Assembly (NCBI RefSeq): GCF_023897015.1
Contig: NZ_JAMHFY010000015.1
Coordinates: forward strand, 57,503 to 121,502
DNA: 64,000 bases
Source: Desulfosporosinus nitroreducens
GTDB lineage: Bacteria > Bacillota > Desulfitobacteriia > Desulfitobacteriales > Desulfitobacteriaceae
Reading direction: 5' to 3'
Shown: positions 51,951-60,759 of the stretch, in pieces
Position numbering within the stretch: position 1 is the stretch's first letter
Layout: the number at the start of each line of letters is the position of its first letter
Notes under the pieces: generated by a model
Database searches by the model: none
What the model was told of the DNA's origin: nothing
Seen by the model: the letters and a program-made list of their open reading frames with translations, nothing else
Position numbers and translations under genes: made by a program

Positions 51951-53963
51951 ATGTCAATTCTTTTTTCTCCCGCTAAGATAGGCACACTCCAACTTCGCAA
52001 CCGTCTGGTGATGACACCTATGCATTTAGGATATAGTCCTAAAGGAGAGGTTAATGACCAGCTAATCGAGTTTTATCGAGCGCGAGCTCGTGGCGGGGTT
52101 GGCTTAATTATAGTTGGCGGGTGCGGTATCGACAGGATTGGAAATGCATTTGGAATGACTCAAATTGATGATGACCGTTACATTCCGGGATTGCGTCAAT
52201 TAGTTGATGCGGTACACGCTGAGGGTGCAAAAATTGTGCCTCAGCTTTATCAAGCCGGGCGATATACACATTCTGCCCTTACAGGTAAGCCATCCGTGGC
52301 TCCTTCTCCAATCCCTTCTAAATTAACAGGGCAGACTCCTGAAGAGCTTACCGAGGAAAAGATTAAAGAAGTGATAGATTCCTTTAGCAACGCTGCAAAA
52401 AGGGCCCAAACAGCAGGATTTGACGGTGTGGAGATTATAGCGAGTGCCGGCTATCTTATATCCCAATTTCTTTCTCCTGTTACTAATAAACGTACAGATC
52501 GTTATGGTGGAGACCTTGAAGCTAGGATGACCTTTGGACTCGAGGTTGTAGAGGCAATTCGTAAAGCGGTCGGACCTGACTTTCCTATCATTGTTAGGGT
52601 TGCTGGGAATGACTTTGTTCCAGGCAGCAACACGAATACAGAATCACGTGCCTTTTGCCAAGCTCTCGAAAAGGTTGGAGTTAATGCAATTAATGTAACT
52701 GGGGGATGGCATGAAACTCAAGTTCCTCAAATTACCATGAATGTTCCCCCTGGAGCTTATGCTTACCTCGCTCATGGCATTAAACAGGCGGTTTCTATTC
52801 CTGTAATAGCGTGTAATCGGATAAACACGCCTGAATTGGCTGAGAACATTTTAGAAGAGGGACTGGCAGATTTTGTCGGTATGGCCCGACCGTTGCTAGC
52901 GGATCCCGAACTGCCAAATAAAGCCATGACTGGAGAGACAGATAGCATTCGTCCTTGTATAGGGTGTAATCAAGGGTGCTTAGACAATATATTTCGCCTG
53001 AAACCAGTCAGCTGTTTAGTAAATGCTGAAGCCGGACGAGAGTTCGAACTAGGTCAAATCCCTCAATCTGCTCAAACTCAGAAAGTTCTAGTCATTGGGG
53101 CTGGATGCGCAGGAATGGAGTTTGCACGAGTCGCAACACTTGGGGGTCATAAGGTAACTATTTGGGAAGAGAGTGGACAGACGGGGGGACAATTAGCCCT
53201 AGCTGCAGCTCCTCCGGACCGACAAGACTTCGGTTACTTAGCAAATTACTTGGCCAGTGCTTGCCAGAAACTTGGAGTAGCAATTAAGTATAATGTTAAG
53301 GCTACCTCAGATATGATTCTGACCGCTGTACAGAACGAAGGGTTTAACAGGGTAGTTATTGCTACCGGAGCCCGACCCATTACTCCGTCTATCAAAAGAG
53401 AAGAAGGAGTAAGGGTACTTCAGGCTTGGGATGTATTATTAGGTCGTGAAAAAACGGGGCAGAACGTTATAATTGTTGGCGGTGGAGCTGTTGGGGTGGA
53501 TACTGCTCTGCTTCTGGCAGAAGCTGGCACACTGAATAGTGAAACTTTACGTTTTCTCATGTTGCAACACGCAGAAACAGATCAAGAACTCTATAGCTTA
53601 TTGACACAAGGAAGTAAAAAGATTACAGTTTTAGAGATGGTGAAAGGAATTGGACGAGATATCGGTGCTAGTACCCGCTGGTCTATGTTGGCAGATTTAA
53701 AACGCCACAAGGTCAATTGTTTGGACAATCATACTGTGCTCGAAATACGTGCGGATGGAGTGTTAGTGGAAAGCACCGGTGACAGTACTCAAAAAGTAAT
53801 TCCGGCGGACACCGTCGTTTTAGCTATAGGTTCCTGTTCTCAGAATGAACTCTACAATAATCTGCAAGGTAAGTTAGAGAATTTAAGCATTATCGGAGAT
53901 GCGGCAAAACCGCGCAAAGTCCTCGATGCTATCCATGAGGCTTATGCTGAGGGGATCAAGTAG
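51951..53963 (+). CDS. Old-yellow-enzyme/2,4-dienoyl-CoA reductase-type Fe-S flavoenzyme
   Basis: 670 residues. Residues 1-340 form an FMN TIM barrel (LFSPAKIGTLQLRNRLVMTP, VPQLYQAGRY, QFLSPVTNKRTDRYGG). A Cys cluster for one [4Fe-4S] follows (CIGCNQGCL...VSCLVN). Then come an FAD domain (VIGAGCAGMEFARVATLGG) and an NAD(P)H domain (IIVGGGAVGVDTALLLAEAG). Members reduce enoates, dienoyl-CoAs, trimethylamine or quinone-like compounds by NAD(P)H. The substrate here is not identifiable. AGGAGG precedes the ATG. The next Fe-S gene follows after 23 bp. Confidence 0.9.
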   Translation: MSILFSPAKIGTLQLRNRLVMTPMHLGYSPKGEVNDQLIEFYRARARGGVGLIIVGGCGIDRIGNAFGMTQIDDDRYIPGLRQLVDAVHAEGAKIVPQLYQAGRYTHSALTGKPSVAPSPIPSKLTGQTPEELTEEKIKEVIDSFSNAAKRAQTAGFDGVEIIASAGYLISQFLSPVTNKRTDRYGGDLEARMTFGLEVVEAIRKAVGPDFPIIVRVAGNDFVPGSNTNTESRAFCQALEKVGVNAINVTGGWHETQVPQITMNVPPGAYAYLAHGIKQAVSIPVIACNRINTPELAENILEEGLADFVGMARPLLADPELPNKAMTGETDSIRPCIGCNQGCLDNIFRLKPVSCLVNAEAGREFELGQIPQSAQTQKVLVIGAGCAGMEFARVATLGGHKVTIWEESGQTGGQLALAAAPPDRQDFGYLANYLASACQKLGVAIKYNVKATSDMILTAVQNEGFNRVVIATGARPITPSIKREEGVRVLQAWDVLLGREKTGQNVIIVGGGAVGVDTALLLAEAGTLNSETLRFLMLQHAETDQELYSLLTQGSKKITVLEMVKGIGRDIGASTRWSMLADLKRHKVNCLDNHTVLEIRADGVLVESTGDSTQKVIPADTVVLAIGSCSQNELYNNLQGKLENLSIIGDAAKPRKVLDAIHEAYAEGIK

Positions 53964-53986
53964 TTAAAAGGAGGGGGATATAAAGC

Positions 53987-55093
53987 TTGGGCCATATTAT
54001 TAACGCTAAAGAAGAGATATACTTTGCACTAGCCGAACGCTTAAGTAAGACTCCGGAAGGAGCGCCAATCAACGAACATCTCATGGAAATTCTCCATCGT
54101 CTTTATACGGAAAGCGAAGCTTTAGTGGGCAGCAAATTCTCGTCCATACCGATGCCTTTGAGCAAGATCTCGTCTCTTTCCGGCATTGAAGAATCAGAAT
54201 TGAAAGTAATACTGGATGGAATGTCGGACAAAGGGTTGGTATTGGACATTCCACGTAAGGATACCTTCTATTATATGTTAGCCCCGATGTTAGTTGGTTT
54301 TTTTGAATACACTTTTATGAGGACGGGGGATAAGGTTAACTTAAAAGAGCTGGCAGAGTTATTTGAAACCTACTTTCACAGCCCAGGTGTGATGAAAGAA
54401 ATTGCCGGTATGGATACCAAAGTCATGAGAACCCTGATTTATGAAAATGTCATACCTTTGGCAGTAGAGACTGAAGTCTTAGACTATGAGAAGGCTACAG
54501 AAATTATCCGGCAATCCGGTGGTGGTGCTATCAGCATATGCGCTTGTCGACATGAGGCATCTCATCTTGGTACAGCCTGTGATGCACCAACAGAAGTCTG
54601 TATGTCCCTTGGAGGTGCAGCCGAATGGATAATACGCAAAGGTCTAGGAAAGCCAGCATCTGTCGATGACCTGTTGAAGGTACTTAAGCAAACGCAGGAA
54701 CTGGGTTTAGTTCATCTGTGTGATAACGTGCTGAATAAACCGACCTACATTTGTAACTGTTGTGGTTGTTGTTGCAAAGTTCTCCGCGGCATCAATGAAC
54801 AACAAGTCTTTGCCACCCATCCTAGTAACTTCATGCCTCTCCTAGAATTAGACAGTTGCATCGGCTGTGGTATTTGCGCTGAAAAGTGCCAAATCCATGC
54901 AATTACTATGTCAGACAGAGAGGGTGGAAGTGAAATACCGGTTTTGAATAGTGAGGTCTGTATTGGTTGTGGAGCGTGTTCTGCTGCTTGTCCAAGCGAA
55001 TTGCTGACCATGTCTCGCCGATCAGTGTTGTCAGTACCCCCGGAAAACGTCAGGGAAAAATTTAAAAGAATGGCTTTAGAGAAAGGCCGATAA
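53987..55093 (+). CDS. Fe-S protein with helical N-terminus and C-terminal ferredoxin domain
   Basis: 368 residues. The N-terminal ~170 residues look helical, with a winged-helix-like ISSLSGIEESELKVILDGMSDKG segment. Then a Cys-rich middle (ISICACRHEASHLGTACDAP, ICNCCGCCCKVLRG) and a two-cluster ferredoxin domain (CIGCGICAEKCQ and CIGCGACSAACP). TTG start behind GGAGGGGG. Proteins of this layout occur in anaerobes next to flavin reductases and may pass electrons to the upstream enzyme. The exact function is unknown. Confidence 0.8.
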   Translation: MGHIINAKEEIYFALAERLSKTPEGAPINEHLMEILHRLYTESEALVGSKFSSIPMPLSKISSLSGIEESELKVILDGMSDKGLVLDIPRKDTFYYMLAPMLVGFFEYTFMRTGDKVNLKELAELFETYFHSPGVMKEIAGMDTKVMRTLIYENVIPLAVETEVLDYEKATEIIRQSGGGAISICACRHEASHLGTACDAPTEVCMSLGGAAEWIIRKGLGKPASVDDLLKVLKQTQELGLVHLCDNVLNKPTYICNCCGCCCKVLRGINEQQVFATHPSNFMPLLELDSCIGCGICAEKCQIHAITMSDREGGSEIPVLNSEVCIGCGACSAACPSELLTMSRRSVLSVPPENVREKFKRMALEKGR

Positions 55094-55140
55094 AAAGAAG
55101 AACTTCTTCATTATTAAAGTATAGAATAGAAGTTGCTCTA

Positions 55141-55180
55141 AACAAGCCTGTTTCCATCACACGGAAACAGGCTTGTTTTT
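55141..55180. terminator. Terminator after the Fe-S protein gene
   Basis: AACAAGCCTGTTTCC...GGAAACAGGCTTGTT perfect 15-bp stem, then TTT. Confidence 0.9.
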
Positions 55181-55233
55181 CATTTGAGTTTCCGGTGCAG
55201 GGGGACTGGGATATGAACGAGAACAATAACGAA

Positions 55234-55268
55234 AGCCTGTCTACGGTTTATCAGACGTAGACAGGCCT
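55234..55268. terminator. Second hairpin in the convergent gap
   Basis: GCCTGTCTACG...CGTAGACAGGC 11-bp stem. It probably ends the leftward ClC transcript. Confidence 0.6.
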
Positions 55269-55379
55269 ATTATGACTTTGTATCCAGGGTATTTCGAAAA
55301 CAGCGAAAGTATAAGATCAAGTACGGAGGATAAAAGTATAACTGATGAGAAGTCTAAAATGAATTATGGTTAGAGATAT

Positions 55380-56951
55380 TTATTGAGGCAAATTATTTAA
55401 TTCCATAGCAAGCGAACAAAAGGATTGCTCAATTTCCGTTGCATGGTTCTTGTTGACTAGGGCGAAGATATGGTCTCCCGCATAAATCTTCGTATCTCCC
55501 AGGGGAATTATTTCTTGATCCCCTCGTTTAATATTTACTAACAAACAATGTTTAGGCCAAATAATATATTTAACACTTTTACCGCTAATTTCAGACCCTA
55601 AACAAACGACAGTCTCGATAAGGATCATAGTATCTTTTTGGTCTATGGGGCTTTGTTTTTGCATTAAAATTCGATCATAAAGTGCCTCATAAATTGGCTT
55701 GGTTTTTAATAAGTCACTGGCAAGATAAGCCACAGTAGAAACAGTTATGAGCGCCCATAAGTGACTAAAGGAGCCGGTCATTTCTGTAATAAGTATACTT
55801 CCGGTGATGGGCGCTTTTACAACGGCTGTAAAGTAGGCAGCCATAGCGAAGATAATAAAATTATTACTGTAATGTGAGCTAACGTGGAAAAGATTTACGA
55901 TCAGATCGTTATATATATTTCCTGTTAATGCGCCGATCACTAAGATGGGTAAAAATATCCCCCCTGGAACCCCTGAACCATAGCTGATTAATGTGAAAAA
56001 GAACTTTACTAATACTAAAAGGACCAGGAAGCTTATGGGAAAATAATTTTGGTTTAAAGAGTCTATTAACTGATTACCTCCACCAAGCACTTCAGGTAAA
56101 ATAAATCCCAATAATCCGGCGATCAATAGAGGAATTGCGATTATTATTGTGTTGGGAATACCAACTAATTTATCCTTATATTCGAGGGTTTTCATTAATG
56201 AGCGGTTGAAAAGACCACCGAACAAGCCAATTATCAAACCTAGTCCAATTAAGTAAAAGTAGTAGTTAACGGGTAAAATCGGAATTTCAGGAAAATCAAA
56301 GGCTGAAGATGACCCATAGAAAAGTTTCGTAATAAAGTCTGCCGAAAGGGAGGCTGCAACGGTAGACATTAAAATAGCTGGGGAAAAGTTTTTATTAAGT
56401 TCTTCCATTGCAAAAATAACACCAGATAGAGGTGCGTTGAAGGCAGCCGCCAGACCCGCACTTGCTCCGCTGGTTATTAAGAACTTTTCCTCAATTTTTA
56501 AACGACCTAAAATTCGACTTACGCCTTGACCTACTGTAGCTCCTATTTGTACAGAAGGCCCTTCACGTCCTAAAGATAAACCAGCGCCAATGGCAATTAT
56601 ACCGCCGACGAACTTAAGCAAAAGAACTTTTAACCATTTCATTTTTAGATGACCTGTTAAAACGCCTTTGACTTGTGGAATACCGCTACCGCTTACAAGA
56701 GGCTCATTCTTGACAATTAGATTCAATAAGAATGCAATAAGACCAAGTCCAAGAATTAAGAGGATAATCTTGACACTGTACATATTTGCTGAGTTGTAAA
56801 TAGATTCTCTTAATGACTCTGCGCGTTCTAAACAGTATCTAAAAGCTACAATTATTAGGCCGGAAAAAAGTCCAATAATTATTCCTTCAAAAAAAACCTT
56901 AAGTTTAAAGTCACGCCAATGAATTAAATGGTCGAATGTCTTATTCGTCAA
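55380..56951 (-). CDS. ClC-family chloride channel/antiporter with C-terminal RCK-type domain
   Basis: 523 residues. Selectivity-filter motifs of the ClC family are intact: GSGIPQVKG, GREGPSVQIG (with the gating Glu) and GGIFLPILVIGALTGN. The gating Glu is compatible with either Cl-/H+ exchange or a channel. The last ~75 residues (LGSEISGKSVKYIIWPKHCLLV...GDTKIYAGDHIFALV) are a TrkA-C/RCK-C-like regulatory domain. It stands alone. A divergent HPP gene lies 215 bp away. Confidence 0.92.
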   Translation of the reverse strand: MTNKTFDHLIHWRDFKLKVFFEGIIIGLFSGLIIVAFRYCLERAESLRESIYNSANMYSVKIILLILGLGLIAFLLNLIVKNEPLVSGSGIPQVKGVLTGHLKMKWLKVLLLKFVGGIIAIGAGLSLGREGPSVQIGATVGQGVSRILGRLKIEEKFLITSGASAGLAAAFNAPLSGVIFAMEELNKNFSPAILMSTVAASLSADFITKLFYGSSSAFDFPEIPILPVNYYFYLIGLGLIIGLFGGLFNRSLMKTLEYKDKLVGIPNTIIIAIPLLIAGLLGFILPEVLGGGNQLIDSLNQNYFPISFLVLLVLVKFFFTLISYGSGVPGGIFLPILVIGALTGNIYNDLIVNLFHVSSHYSNNFIIFAMAAYFTAVVKAPITGSILITEMTGSFSHLWALITVSTVAYLASDLLKTKPIYEALYDRILMQKQSPIDQKDTMILIETVVCLGSEISGKSVKYIIWPKHCLLVNIKRGDQEIIPLGDTKIYAGDHIFALVNKNHATEIEQSFCSLAMELNNLPQ

Positions 56952-57165
56952 ACTATTACCTCCGTTAATTATTTCATAATATCATATCTTAAATGTCAAA
57001 ATTTCATTTTGTTCTACAAAATTATAACGTAAATTATTCGCGAAAGTAAAGTATCTTCTTAATTTAAGGTCGTACAAGAATATAAAGTGTGATACTGTTC
57101 ACAGCTTCCCGACTGACACCGAGTTATTATTAGGTATATTTATTTAAGCGGGGAGTTGAGTCAAA

Positions 57166-57765
57166 ATGGATGAATTGAGAAAGTTGGAAAAAAACGCAGA
57201 TCCGGATGAACCAAGAAATAAGCATGTCTTAATACCTAAAATACAATCCCTGCTGATAAGGTACATATGCAAAATGAAAGGCTACAAAAGGACAACTCCC
57301 CTTGTGTCTCCGCCGCCTTTAGATGTAATCATTACATGTCTAGGTGCTTTTCTTGGGATAATAGCAATAGCATTTTTTGCTCAAAAGTATAACCTTTCTG
57401 TTGTGGCATCGTTTGGAGCATCCGCTGTTCTAATTTATGGTGTTCCTGATGCTCCAATGGCCCAACCCCGTAATGTTATCTTCGGACATACTCTTTCAGC
57501 TGTAGCGGGCGTTGCAACGTTTCTGATGTTTGGGTTAACTTGGTGGACACCTGCCTTAGGCACAGCACTGGCATTGCTCATCATGCTTATTACAAAGACA
57601 ACTCATCCACCAGGGGGGGCAACGGCATTATTCGCCATCTTGAGTCAAGCCCAACCGAGCTATATTTTGACGCCGATTATGGCTGGCGCCGTAATACTGG
57701 TAATAATCGGACTTCTTGTCAATAACTTGTCTCCCAATAGGAACTACCCCAGGTATTGGTACTAA
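57166..57765 (+). CDS. HPP-family membrane protein
   Basis: 199 residues with four predicted membrane helices and the motif THPPGGATALFA that names the family. PPLDVIITCLGAFLGI and VASFGASAVLIYGVPDAPMAQPRNV are also typical. Some HPP proteins in chloroplasts carry nitrite. The bacterial function is largely unknown, though an anion-transport role is plausible. The N-terminal ~50 residues are hydrophilic. GGGGAG precedes the ATG. A classical UspA gene follows. Confidence 0.88.
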   Translation: MDELRKLEKNADPDEPRNKHVLIPKIQSLLIRYICKMKGYKRTTPLVSPPPLDVIITCLGAFLGIIAIAFFAQKYNLSVVASFGASAVLIYGVPDAPMAQPRNVIFGHTLSAVAGVATFLMFGLTWWTPALGTALALLIMLITKTTHPPGGATALFAILSQAQPSYILTPIMAGAVILVIIGLLVNNLSPNRNYPRYWY

Positions 57766-57876
57766 CTCGATATTAATGATCGAGCGTAGAATGTACTGAA
57801 GTTAGAGTCCTGTTTGGGCCCTCAGTCGAAAGCTGAAGCTTTAAATATTTAAGGACTATTGAACGGAGGATAATAT

Positions 57877-58302
57877 ATGTTTGAAAATATTTTAGTGCCA
57901 ACTGATGCTTCCGAAGCTGCTAAACGTGCTTTAATATTAGCCTTAGATTTAGCGAAGAAGTTTGATTCTCGTATTCTCCTCCTTCATGTGGTGTATACAC
58001 CAGAGGCTTTGGGGTATACACTTTCAAACGGAATTCCAGTACCCCAGGAAGAAATCAGTATTTATGGGAATGAGGCTTTAGCGGCAACTCTTGCCGGAAT
58101 TGATATTGGAACAGTTAAGCTTGAGAAGAAGCAAAAACCTGGGCATACAGCAAACGCCATTCTGGAAGAGGTCAAGAGCGAACAAATTGACCTTGTTGTT
58201 ATGGGAAACCGCGGATACGGACCGATTGCAGGATCTATGCTGGGGAGCGTTAGCCAACGAATATTAAGCAAAGCGGAATGTCCGGTTATGATTGTAAAGT
58301 AG
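57877..58302 (+). CDS. Classical universal stress protein (UspA type)
   Basis: 141 residues, the family's standard length. The N-terminal strand is FENILVPTDASEAAKRAL, and the ATP loop is MGNRG-(9)-GS followed by SQRIL and the final PVMIVK. It differs from the four insert-bearing Usp variants upstream and is closer to ordinary Firmicutes Usp proteins. GGAGG precedes the ATG. It lies 110 bp downstream of the HPP gene with a terminator after it. Confidence 0.95.
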   Translation: MFENILVPTDASEAAKRALILALDLAKKFDSRILLLHVVYTPEALGYTLSNGIPVPQEEISIYGNEALAATLAGIDIGTVKLEKKQKPGHTANAILEEVKSEQIDLVVMGNRGYGPIAGSMLGSVSQRILSKAECPVMIVK

Positions 58303-58306
58303 ATAG

Positions 58307-58356
58307 GAAGAGAACGCTTTAGATTTTGGTATGCTATGCGTTCTCTTCATTTTTTT
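58307..58356 (+). terminator. Terminator after uspA
   Basis: GAAGAGAACGC...GCGTTCTCTTC stem followed by ATTTTTTT. Confidence 0.9.
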
Positions 58357-58528
58357 CTCAAAGTTCTAAGTGTAACCCTCTTAATTCAATTTTAATTTTG
58401 GCACTTGAGAAGTTCGATATCTTGGAAATCATCGAATAAAAGGTCAAAATTATAATGTTTAGGTGTTTAAAATCTAGTGGTGAGTATATGATTTTACATT
58501 TACGTGTGTAAATTCCTAAATAAAATAC

Positions 58529-58540
58529 TTATGGTATAAT
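58529..58540 (+). promoter_or_regulatory. Extended -10 promoter upstream of the topoisomerase genes
   Basis: TATGGTATAAT (TGnTATAAT) ending at 58540, ~285 bp before the first topoisomerase codon. No clear -35. The rest of the 58357-58825 gap holds no gene I can support. Confidence 0.4.
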
Positions 58541-58825
58541 GAATGAAGTGATGATAGAGAAAAGGCCATTCAAAGTAGGGAGAGAATAAAAAAACAATTC
58601 AATATTTGTCATCTCGAAAGGGATGGCTTTTAGTTTGAAATAAACTATATCTAGACAAGAAGGACAAGCAAGTGATAATGTACTTGTTGGCGGATAATCA
58701 TTTATACTATCCGTGATAATACTTAATTTATTGTTAAACTGTATATTAATCATTCACTGATGGGTATTACAAATTTAGCAGCTATTACAGTATCGAATTA
58801 ATATCTTTAAGGATGTGAACCGTTC

Positions 58826-60739
58826 TTGTCAGCAAAGCAATATAATGCAGAATCTATCCAGGTCTTAGAAGGACTGGAGGCAGTCCGAAAACGTCCTGGC
58901 ATGTATATCGGTTCCACGGGAAGCAGAGGGCTTCACCATCTGGCTTATGAAATCATTGACAACGCGATTGATGAGGCTGGGGCAGGTTTTTGTGATCGTA
59001 TCGCAGTTACTATTAATATAGATGGATCAATAACCATCGAGGATAATGGACGCGGAATTCCGGTTGACATACATCCTGATAAGAAAATTGCGGCTGTGCG
59101 GTTGGCTTTTGAAACTCTGCATGCCGGAGGGAAATTTAATGGAGAAACCTACAAAACTTCCGGAGGATTACATGGCGTCGGAGCAAGCGTGGTCAATGCC
59201 CTTTGTATTTATGTCACCGTAGACATAAAACGGAACGGAAAACTATATCGTGTTGAGTATGTCAATGGGGGTCAATTGAAGTCGGATTTACATAAAGTAG
59301 GGAAAAATATCCAAGGCACCGGAACAACTGTTACGTTTAAACCTGATCCACTTATTTTCAAAGAAACAACTGTTTTCAAATATGACACACTAAGAAGTCG
59401 TTTAATGGAACTCTCTTTTCTCAACAGCGGACTAACTATTATTCTGAATGATCAGCGTGGAGAAACAAGATCAGAAACCTTTTCTTCTAAAAATGGAGTC
59501 ATTGGCTTTGTGGAACATTTGATTAAAGAATCAAGCTTCTCCCCAGTACATAAGAAGGCCATCTATTTTAATGGAGAAAAAGATGATGTAATTGTGGAAT
59601 GCGCAATCCAATATAATGACGGAGATGATGAATCTCTGCATTCTTATGTTAACAATATCCCTACCGATGAGGGAGGAACTCATGAGTCAGGCTTCCGAAC
59701 GGCGTTAACTAAAGTTTTTAATAATTATGCACGTAAAAACAATCTCTTTAAGAAAGATGAAAATCTTATTGGGGATGACCTGAAAGATGGTTTAACTTGT
59801 GTACTGTCCCTCAAAGTTAAAGACCCTCAATTTGAGGGACAGACCAAGACCAAACTTTCTAACATGGAAATTGAGGGGATTGTGCAGTCACTAACCAATG
59901 AGGGGATCAGCCAGTTCTTTGAGAATAACTCTTCAATAGCTAAAGACGTTATCAATCGCACTTTAACAACCTGCCTTATAAGACTGGCGGCGAAGAAAGC
60001 TAAGGAACTTAAGAAGAAAGCTCGAGATGCTGAGGTTAAGGCACTAAGTGGTAAACTTGCTGCCTGCAGCGGGAAGGACAAAGCCCGTAATGAACTTTTC
60101 CTAGTCGAGGGAGACAGTGCCGGAGGGTCGGCTAAAATGGGACGTGATCGACGGTTTCAGGCCATCCTTCCTCTGAGAGGAAAAGTCATTAACACTTATC
60201 GGGCTAAGATAGACAAGGTTTTAGAAAACGAAGAAATCAGGAGCATCATCACCGCGGTTGGCGCGGGAATCGGCAAAGAATTTGATTTAGAGAAGGGTAA
60301 TTATGCACGTGTATGTATTATGACTGATGCTGACATCGATGGTGCGCATATTCGTTGCCTGTTGTTGACTTTCTTCTATAGATATATGAAACCGCTGATT
60401 CTAGGTGGAAGGGTCTTTATCGCGCAATCTCCCTTATATAAAGTGGAGAAGGAACGAGGCAAGATTATCCGTTATGCTTTTGATGACAATGAATTAAAAA
60501 AAGAACTAAAGGAACTGGGAAAAACAGCGAAGATATCACGTTATAAAGGACTTGGCGAAATGAATCCTGAACAGCTTTGGGAAACAACCCTGAATCCAGT
60601 TAATAGGCGCATGATTCAGGTGACGATAGACGATACTCTAGAAGCGGAGCGTAAGCTTAGAATTCTGATGAGTGAGCAAGTTGAACCAAGGCGTGAATTC
60701 ATGATGGAAAATATCGTTTTTACTGACGATGATATGTAG
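58826..60739 (+). CDS. Type IIA topoisomerase B subunit (GyrB/ParE-like)
   Basis: 637 residues. The GHKL ATPase domain has IIDNAIDEAGAGF, EDNGRGIPVD, TSGGLHGVGASVVNAL and the QTKTKLSN switch Lys. The TOPRIM domain has LVEGDSAGGSAK, ADIDGAHI and KGLGEMNPEQLWETT. TTG start behind AAGGATGTGA. The length and QVLEGLEAVRKRPGMYIGST fit both GyrB and ParE. Which enzyme it is depends on whether another pair exists in the genome. The A subunit follows after 20 bp. Confidence 0.9.
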   Translation: MSAKQYNAESIQVLEGLEAVRKRPGMYIGSTGSRGLHHLAYEIIDNAIDEAGAGFCDRIAVTINIDGSITIEDNGRGIPVDIHPDKKIAAVRLAFETLHAGGKFNGETYKTSGGLHGVGASVVNALCIYVTVDIKRNGKLYRVEYVNGGQLKSDLHKVGKNIQGTGTTVTFKPDPLIFKETTVFKYDTLRSRLMELSFLNSGLTIILNDQRGETRSETFSSKNGVIGFVEHLIKESSFSPVHKKAIYFNGEKDDVIVECAIQYNDGDDESLHSYVNNIPTDEGGTHESGFRTALTKVFNNYARKNNLFKKDENLIGDDLKDGLTCVLSLKVKDPQFEGQTKTKLSNMEIEGIVQSLTNEGISQFFENNSSIAKDVINRTLTTCLIRLAAKKAKELKKKARDAEVKALSGKLAACSGKDKARNELFLVEGDSAGGSAKMGRDRRFQAILPLRGKVINTYRAKIDKVLENEEIRSIITAVGAGIGKEFDLEKGNYARVCIMTDADIDGAHIRCLLLTFFYRYMKPLILGGRVFIAQSPLYKVEKERGKIIRYAFDDNELKKELKELGKTAKISRYKGLGEMNPEQLWETTLNPVNRRMIQVTIDDTLEAERKLRILMSEQVEPRREFMMENIVFTDDDM

Positions 60740-60759
60740 AGTTTTAGGGGGAGTACCCA

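Noticed and set aside
58529..58753. 74-codon minus-strand ORF
   Set aside because: AT-rich, no ribosome binding site, overlaps the probable topoisomerase promoter.
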